A DNA stretch of 64,000 nucleotides from Winogradskyella sp. MH6 (lineage in GTDB: Bacteria; Bacteroidota; Bacteroidia; Flavobacteriales; Flavobacteriaceae). The notes under the pieces were generated by a model. The model was not told the DNA's origin. It did not search any database and saw only the letters and a list, made by a program, of their open reading frames with translations. Location of the stretch: NCBI RefSeq assembly GCF_022810765.1, contig NZ_CP094494.1:2108001-2172000 (forward strand). Direction: 5' to 3'. How positions within the stretch are numbered: the stretch's first letter is position 1; every line of letters begins with the position of its first letter. Shown here in pieces: positions 59,558 through 64,000 of this stretch. The translations under genes and the position numbers were made by a program.

Positions 59558-60532
59558 TTATTCAATAGATTTTGAAATGTGTTCTGCAATCATTTTGGCG
59601 TGAATGCGAGAGTTTTCAATAAACCATTTGTGTGTTTCCATTCCGCCACAAATCACACCAGCGAGATACAAACCTTCAACGTTTGATTCCATGGTTTTAT
59701 CATTATAAACAGGAATATGCTTTTCGTCCTTTGAAAATTCAATTCCAGCGCTATCCAAAAACTTAAAATTGGGTTGGTAACCTGTTAAAGCAACTACATA
59801 ATCGTTTGGCAAAGTGATTTCTCTATCAGGTGTTTTAATGGTAATCTGATGTTCTTCAATTTTGGTGATTTCAGAATTAAAATAGGCTTTAATGCTACCC
59901 TCTTCAATGCGATTAAGAATATCTGGTCTTACCCAGTATTTTACACGTTCTCCAATACTTTCGCCACGTACAACCATTATAACATTTCCACCTTTGCGGT
60001 ATATTTCTAAAGCGGCATCTACAGATGAATTACTGGCACCAACAACAGCAATGTTTTGCAAGGTAAAAGGATGTGCTTCCTTGTAATAATGAAACACTTT
60101 TGGTAAATCTTCGCCAGGAACATTCAGCAAGTTTGGTATGTCATAGAATCCAGTAGCTATAATGACCTTTTTCGCTTTGTAACAACTTTTGCTCGTAACG
60201 ACTTCAAAGTGATTTGAAATCTTTTCAACAGTTGCCACTTCTTCATACAGCTTAATATGCAATTCGTTTGAAGTTGCCACTCTTCGATAGTACTCTAAAG
60301 CTTCGTTTCTAGTTGGTTTTGGATTATTGCTTATAAACGGAATAGCATCAATTTCCAGCTTTTCAGAAGTTGAAAAAAAAGTCATATTCAAAGGATAATT
60401 AAAAAGCGAATTGGTTAATGCACCTTTTTCAATTACAGCGTAGTTCCAGTTATGTTTTTTACATTCTAAGGCGCAGGCAATTCCAATGGGTCCTGCGCCA
60501 ATGATTATGATGTCTAAATCTGTTTTATTCAT
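59558..60532 (-). CDS. YpdA-type FAD disulfide reductase
   Basis: 324 residues with two Rossmann motifs: GAGPIGIACALE (12-23, FAD) and VVGASNSSVDAALEIYRKGG (about 163, NADPH), then ALTGYQPNFKFL and GLYLAGVICGG. No Cys-x2-Cys redox pair, matching the YpdA class that reduces bacillithiol-type disulfides. Bacteroidota, which use bacillithiol, commonly carry it. It precedes the VOC gene (9 bases) and follows the MFS gene (31 bases), so the three form one operon. Confidence 0.92.
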   Translation of the reverse strand: MNKTDLDIIIIGAGPIGIACALECKKHNWNYAVIEKGALTNSLFNYPLNMTFFSTSEKLEIDAIPFISNNPKPTRNEALEYYRRVATSNELHIKLYEEVATVEKISNHFEVVTSKSCYKAKKVIIATGFYDIPNLLNVPGEDLPKVFHYYKEAHPFTLQNIAVVGASNSSVDAALEIYRKGGNVIMVVRGESIGERVKYWVRPDILNRIEEGSIKAYFNSEITKIEEHQITIKTPDREITLPNDYVVALTGYQPNFKFLDSAGIEFSKDEKHIPVYNDKTMESNVEGLYLAGVICGGMETHKWFIENSRIHAKMIAEHISKSIE

Positions 60533-60563
60533 AGGGTTTACAAATGTAATTCAATTCGTAATC

Positions 60564-61775
60564 TTAGTTTAATCTGCGCTCTTTTATTAACATTCTTTTT
60601 AAATATAAGAGCATAGTAATTCCAACAAAACCAAGGCCAAGCATTATAAACCAAGTGTTATCATAACCTAAGTTGTCAACTAGTCTCAGACCAATATTAT
60701 GTCCAAAAATATGTGCAATGGAAAAAGACATTACATACATAGATAGGTATTCACCTTGCTTTCCTTTTTTAGCGCGTTCCATAGCAAATGCGTTTGAAAA
60801 CGGAAAGGCAATCATCTCACCAATAGTCATAAATAAAATACCAATGACTAAGATGCCAATCCATGATGTTAGGTTAATGACTAAAAAGCTCAAAGCTGTT
60901 AGTAATAGTCCAAATACAGTTAATCCAATTTTTGAACGTTTTAGGTGTTCTAACCAATGAATTAATGGCATTTCTAATAAAAATATAAAGAAGCCATTTA
61001 AGCCTAGAATCAACCCAATTTCAAATGCTGTTAAAGAATGAATTTCTTTATAGTACAATGGCATAGTTGAAAAATATTGCAAGAATACAACGCCAAAAAT
61101 TACCATAGCAATAAAGAATACCCAAAACGGTTTGTCGCTGTATACTGATACTGGATTTTCAACTTTAGTTTCGTCTATTGGTTTTGCTTTTCTAGGGTTT
61201 AAAACTAAAACCAACAATAGCGTTGCCAATATACAAGTAATACCATCTACCCAAAACAAGCCACCATAACCCATTGTGGCAATGATTAATCCTCCAACAG
61301 CTGGACCTGCTGAAAATCCTAAGTTTATAGCAAGGCGAATTAATGTTACTGAACGTGTTTTGTTTTCAGGTTTACTATAAACACTCATGGCTACAAACAT
61401 TGCTGGTCTGAAGGTGTCTGCCACTAACATTACCAAAAATATACCTAAACAGATACTGGCAAAGGAGTCTAAAAACTGCAACGCAATAAATAAGATACCT
61501 GTACTAAAAAGGCTTCTTACCATAACTTTATAATAGCCGATAGAGTCGGTTAGTTTTCCTCCAATCCATGTGCCAATAACCGAACCCAAACCAAAGACAC
61601 TCATTACCCAACTAATTTGCGCTAAGGATAAGCTTTTATCTTCCTCTAAGTACAAGGTTAAAAACGGAATGACCATTGTGCCTGCACGATTAATAAATGT
61701 GATGAGTGCAAGCCACCAAACTTCATTAGATAAACCCTTAAAGGTTTTAAAGTAATTATTGAATAGTGTTTTCAT
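60564..61775 (-). CDS. MFS transporter (drug-efflux-like, 12 helices)
   Basis: 403 residues with 12 predicted membrane helices. The loop 2-3 motif GGKLTDSIGYYKVMVR (G-x-L-x-D-x-x-G-x-x-x-x-x) marks the DHA1/MdtG-type multidrug group, and TFRPAMFVAMSVY follows in helix 4. It probably exports a small molecule or drug using proton motive force. Upstream lies a 25-codon leader ORF and an intrinsic-terminator hairpin (61799-61828), an arrangement typical of attenuation. It is the first gene of an MFS-YpdA-VOC operon. Confidence 0.9.
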   Translation of the reverse strand: MKTLFNNYFKTFKGLSNEVWWLALITFINRAGTMVIPFLTLYLEEDKSLSLAQISWVMSVFGLGSVIGTWIGGKLTDSIGYYKVMVRSLFSTGILFIALQFLDSFASICLGIFLVMLVADTFRPAMFVAMSVYSKPENKTRSVTLIRLAINLGFSAGPAVGGLIIATMGYGGLFWVDGITCILATLLLVLVLNPRKAKPIDETKVENPVSVYSDKPFWVFFIAMVIFGVVFLQYFSTMPLYYKEIHSLTAFEIGLILGLNGFFIFLLEMPLIHWLEHLKRSKIGLTVFGLLLTALSFLVINLTSWIGILVIGILFMTIGEMIAFPFSNAFAMERAKKGKQGEYLSMYVMSFSIAHIFGHNIGLRLVDNLGYDNTWFIMLGLGFVGITMLLYLKRMLIKERRLN

Positions 61776-61798
61776 TTTGATTGATTGTTATAAAAATA

Positions 61799-61828
61799 AA
61801 AAGTCCGACGGTACCGTCGGACTTTTAA
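61799..61828 (-). terminator. perfect palindromic terminator in the MFS leader (attenuator candidate)
   Basis: A 24-bp perfect palindrome (61801-61824, AAGTCCGACGGTACCGTCGG then ACTT) with a T-rich tail (TTTTTATTTTTAT) on the reverse strand. It lies 24 bases before the MFS ATG, downstream of a leader ORF, so it would cut the MFS transcript unless anti-terminated. On the forward strand the tail is short (TTTTAAAT). Confidence 0.85.
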
Positions 61829-61855
61829 ATATTGTTTAATAGTATATAAGCATAG

Positions 61856-61933
61856 CTACAATAGATAATACGTCCGAATGTTTTCCGAAGAAATCGTCCA
61901 GGTTTGTTTTGTATATCTATAGACTGTTAACAT
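61856..61933 (-). CDS. 25-residue putative leader peptide before the MFS terminator
   Basis: ATG at 61933 gives MLTVYRYTKQTWTISSENIR then TYYLL and TAG at 61856. It is followed 29 bases later by the terminator palindrome. The reverse strand -7 box TAGTTTTG lies at 61963-61956, so the leader would start near 61950. The Tyr-rich end (R-T-Y-Y-L-L) might be where ribosome stalling acts. Coding potential of such a short ORF is unproven. Confidence 0.4.
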   Translation of the reverse strand: MLTVYRYTKQTWTISSENIRTYYLL

Positions 61934-61955
61934 ATTATTTTCTAATAACTTGAAT

Positions 61956-61963
61956 CAAAACTA
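61956..61963 (-). promoter_or_regulatory. -7 box for the MFS-YpdA operon
   Basis: The reverse strand reads TAGTTTTG, an exact TAnnTTTG match, about 180 bases before the MFS ATG. It is placed correctly to transcribe the leader ORF and terminator. Confidence 0.5.
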
Positions 61964-61983
61964 CAATAAAATTTGATAAGTTG

Positions 61984-61991
61984 TATTTTTG
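61984..61991 (+). promoter_or_regulatory. -7 box for the DUF1684 gene
   Basis: TATTTTTG matches TAnnTTTG. It overlaps an in-frame TTG at 61989, ruling out that upstream start in favour of an ATG at 62007 or 62010. Confidence 0.5.
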
Positions 61992-62006
61992 AACTTTAAA
62001 TATTTA

Positions 62007-62612
62007 ATGATGAAGAACTTCTTTTTAATTTTTTTAATGGTATGCACAGTAGCTTGTGCTCAAGATAAACAAACGTTAAATGGCGAAACCGAGTGGCAAA
62101 AAGAGATGAATGCAGAATTTAAGGATGCCAGTAAATCGCCATTAAAGAAAAAGGATTTAAAAAAATTTAAAGGGCTAGATTTCTTCAAATTTGATTCTAC
62201 TTATGTAGTTACTGCAGAATTTACCAGAACGCCAAAGGCAAAGAAGTTTAAGATGGAAACGACCACAGATCGTCTTCCTGAATATGTGCAATATGGTGTT
62301 TTAAAATTTACACTTAAGGGAGAAGAATATGAATTAAAAATATATCAAAACATAAATCTAATAGAACGAGAAGGTTATGAAGACTATTTGTTCTTACCAT
62401 TTTTAGATGATACCAATGGAGAAGAAAGTTATGGAGGAGGACGATATATTGAAGTCAGAATTCCAGAAGGTAATACTATAGAAATAGATTTTAATAAAGC
62501 TTACAATCCGTATTGCGCATACAACGAAAAGTACTCGTGCCCAATTGTGCCTAGAGAAAATTATTTACCACTAAAAGTTGAAGCAGGAGTAAAGGCGTTT
62601 GAAAAACACTAA
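62007..62612 (+). CDS. DUF1684 lipoprotein-like secreted protein
   Basis: 201 residues from ATG 62007 (or 62010, one codon later). Signal peptide with a lipobox-like TVACAQ. The DUF1684 pattern is clear: WQKEMNAEFKDASKSPLKKKDLKKFKGLDFFKFD near the start, LKFTLKGEEYELKIYQN, then FLPFLDDTNGEESYGGGRYIEV and the Cys-bearing FNKAYNPYCAYNEKYSCPIVPRENYLP (all in key pieces). Function unknown. Its stop overlaps the convergent crcB stop by a few bases. Confidence 0.85.
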   Translation: MMKNFFLIFLMVCTVACAQDKQTLNGETEWQKEMNAEFKDASKSPLKKKDLKKFKGLDFFKFDSTYVVTAEFTRTPKAKKFKMETTTDRLPEYVQYGVLKFTLKGEEYELKIYQNINLIEREGYEDYLFLPFLDDTNGEESYGGGRYIEVRIPEGNTIEIDFNKAYNPYCAYNEKYSCPIVPRENYLPLKVEAGVKAFEKH

Positions 62613-62977
62613 GCCTTCACCAAATACATTCCTAAGAAAACGGCTAAAAACCCAACAATAAAACTAGCAATAGTATATATCGCGAAAGTCATAAAATCGC
62701 CTGATTTTAAAAACACATGATTTTCATAAGCGAAGGTTGAAAACGTGGTAAAACCACCACAAAAGCCTGTTGCAAGTAGCAAGGTTTGGTTTTGCGTAAG
62801 ACTATCATTTTTGGCAGCAAGTCCGAGTATAATCCCAATCAATAAACTACCTAAAATGTTAGCAGCAAAGGTGCCATACGGAATTCCGGTTTCACTGCTA
62901 TTAAGCCATTTACCGATTAAGAATCGCAAAGCGCTTCCAAAACCACCACCAATAAAGACAAGGATAATTTGTTTCAT
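62609..62977 (-). CDS. crcB: fluoride exporter CrcB/Fluc
   Basis: 122 residues with four membrane helices and the pore motifs GGGFGSALRFLIG, ANILGSLLIG and GFCGGFTTFSTF (Phe and Thr/Ser track). It forms a dual-topology dimer that lets fluoride out. It directly follows the SRPBCC gene (0 bases between stop and ATG). No crcB fluoride riboswitch is seen before it, since it is read as the second gene. Confidence 0.95.
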   Translation of the reverse strand: MKQIILVFIGGGFGSALRFLIGKWLNSSETGIPYGTFAANILGSLLIGIILGLAAKNDSLTQNQTLLLATGFCGGFTTFSTFAYENHVFLKSGDFMTFAIYTIASFIVGFLAVFLGMYLVKA

Positions 62978-63991
62978 CTATTTTATAGGAATGTAGATTT
63001 CAGTAACCCAATCCGCAGGGTTTGGATAATGTCCTGGGTCAGTGGTATAGATTTCAAAAGGCTTTTCTTCAGATTGCTCTAAATTGTTTTTAACTAAGTA
63101 AGCCATAGTTTCTTCCCAAGCTTTACTAAGATTGGTATAATTACCTTTTAAGGTGGTTTTTAAAACCTTGATATTAGGGATGAAATTAATAGAGACATCA
63201 GAACCTTCACGTAATGTGATTTTCTCATTAACGGGAATTCCGTTGCTCATAATAACGTCAGAAGAACTCATATCGTTGTAAACCGTTAGTGGCATTCCAG
63301 ATTGTTTTATGCCATTTTTACCCATAAACATCATGATAGCACCAAAATTTTCACCCATTTTAACACTTATATTCTGAGCATTAGCATTAGTCGTTTTGTA
63401 CAAATAATAACCACCACCATATTCGGTAATGCCATCTATTGTTACTTCATAACGCTTCATGTCTTCTTGTGTAATGCTATCTAGTTTTTCTAAACTACGT
63501 TCGTAATGAGGACCAATTAGTTTTTCCATACCTCCCATAAGTGTAGAGACAAGTTTAAAGGCAAATGGTAAATTTTTTCCAGAAATATCCCAAGTCACAT
63601 CTGTAGAGCCATCTTCTTTAGCTTCCAGTTTCCATGACACATCTGATTTAGGAAACTCAGCAATCTGCATTTCTTGGGTTATAGAGTTGTAAGGGTTAGC
63701 AGCAACCGTCGTCATTGTGCCAACACCATCTTTGTCTTCCCAAGAATACGAACCGCCAACACCTTCGTGTTTTTCAGGAATGGTAATTTTCATTTCAGGA
63801 TCGGCTTCAATCCAAGACGACCAATCTTTCCAAGTTTCAAAATCTATAATTTTATTATACAGCACTTCTTGAGGTGCTTTTATGTTTCGTGTTCTGGTAA
63901 CTTCAAAAGAATTTGGCTGTACTGCAATAAAAATTGATAATCCAATGAATAGAATTAACAACAGCAGAAGAATATATTTAAGAGCCTTCAT
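62978..63991 (-). CDS. SRPBCC protein fused to a GyrI/AraC-effector-type domain
   Basis: 337 residues from the ATG at 63991 (MKALKYILLLLLILFIGLSI); the ATG at 64000 is also possible, and the true upstream region is outside the window. One N-terminal membrane helix, an SRPBCC ligand-binding fold (about 30-180; NIKAPQEVLYNKIIDFETWKDWSSW, SYSWEDKDGVGTMTT) and a C-terminal GyrI-like domain (about 190-337; KMGENFGAIMMFM, GMPLTVYND, LKTTLKGNYTNLSKAWEETM). It is membrane-tethered and probably binds a hydrophobic small molecule. crcB follows with no gap. Confidence 0.85.
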   Translation of the reverse strand: MKALKYILLLLLILFIGLSIFIAVQPNSFEVTRTRNIKAPQEVLYNKIIDFETWKDWSSWIEADPEMKITIPEKHEGVGGSYSWEDKDGVGTMTTVAANPYNSITQEMQIAEFPKSDVSWKLEAKEDGSTDVTWDISGKNLPFAFKLVSTLMGGMEKLIGPHYERSLEKLDSITQEDMKRYEVTIDGITEYGGGYYLYKTTNANAQNISVKMGENFGAIMMFMGKNGIKQSGMPLTVYNDMSSSDVIMSNGIPVNEKITLREGSDVSINFIPNIKVLKTTLKGNYTNLSKAWEETMAYLVKNNLEQSEEKPFEIYTTDPGHYPNPADWVTEIYIPIK

Positions 63992-64000
63992 TTTTAGCAT

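Overview
The window is low-GC chromosomal DNA from a member of the Flavobacteriaceae (Bacteroidota); the genus cannot be fixed from sequence alone. Support comes from type IX secretion (T9SS) C-terminal sorting domains, an archaeal/eukaryote-like prolyl-tRNA synthetase, a GSIII glutamine synthetase, Rho with an Asn/Gln-rich insertion, BT_3928/DUF1599/DUF4293/DUF3078 families, and many upstream regions with the Bacteroidota -7 box TAnnTTTG instead of an Enterobacteria-type -10 box. No insertion sequence, prophage, CRISPR array or rRNA operon was seen.

Layout. 1-11 kb: the 5' end of folE, a small secreted protein, a 2,417-residue T9SS adhesin-like repeat protein, a FadL-type outer-membrane protein and a Trp/Gly/Asn- and Ser/Arg-rich lipoprotein. 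11-27 kb is mostly housekeeping: proS, tRNA-Glu, rpsT, rho, a phosphodiesterase, truA, an ABC exporter, a folP-lipoprotein-cdaA-DUF3667 operon (folate and c-di-AMP), then DUF1599, BT_3928-like, ABC permease, tpiA, prmA, clpS. 27-31 kb is a sulfur/persulfide module (HMA protein, DUF2892, persulfide dioxygenase-rhodanese, two YeeE/YedE subunits, Crp/Fnr regulator) followed by tRNA-Arg. 31-38 kb holds a flavin-type oxidase, a lipoprotein, a 50-residue small gene, a T9SS-exported endonuclease I, and a BlaI/M56 signalling pair with two clear operator palindromes. 38-49 kb: Ca/Na antiporter, divergent GSII and GSIII glutamine synthetases, a 45-residue secreted peptide, purM, DUF3078, prfA, pyrF and a metal/cobalamin-type binding protein. 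49-64 kb: small secreted proteins, a TlpA-like protein, an OmpA-like protein, fused isobutyryl-CoA mutase (icmF), a DUF3703-metallothionein-SigZ cluster, an Lrp regulator, a YpdA-type reductase, an MFS transporter with an attenuator-like leader, DUF1684, crcB and an SRPBCC/GyrI-like protein.

The least explained signals are: (i) a 25-codon leader ORF followed by a perfect intrinsic-terminator hairpin just upstream of the MFS gene, in a divergent promoter region where no terminator is expected; (ii) a family of TGTCA-bounded palindromic repeats, one copy of which lies in frame inside icmF and adds about 30 residues; (iii) a cluster encoding an 11-cysteine, 34-residue metallothionein-like peptide, a Cys-tailed SigZ sigma factor and DUF3703, with twin dyads just before the sigma gene; (iv) an abrupt codon-usage and GC switch inside the giant adhesin gene; and (v) a calcium-loop insertion nested in its last repeat. 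Several genes here are too short for routine ORF calling (50, 45, 34 and 25 codons).
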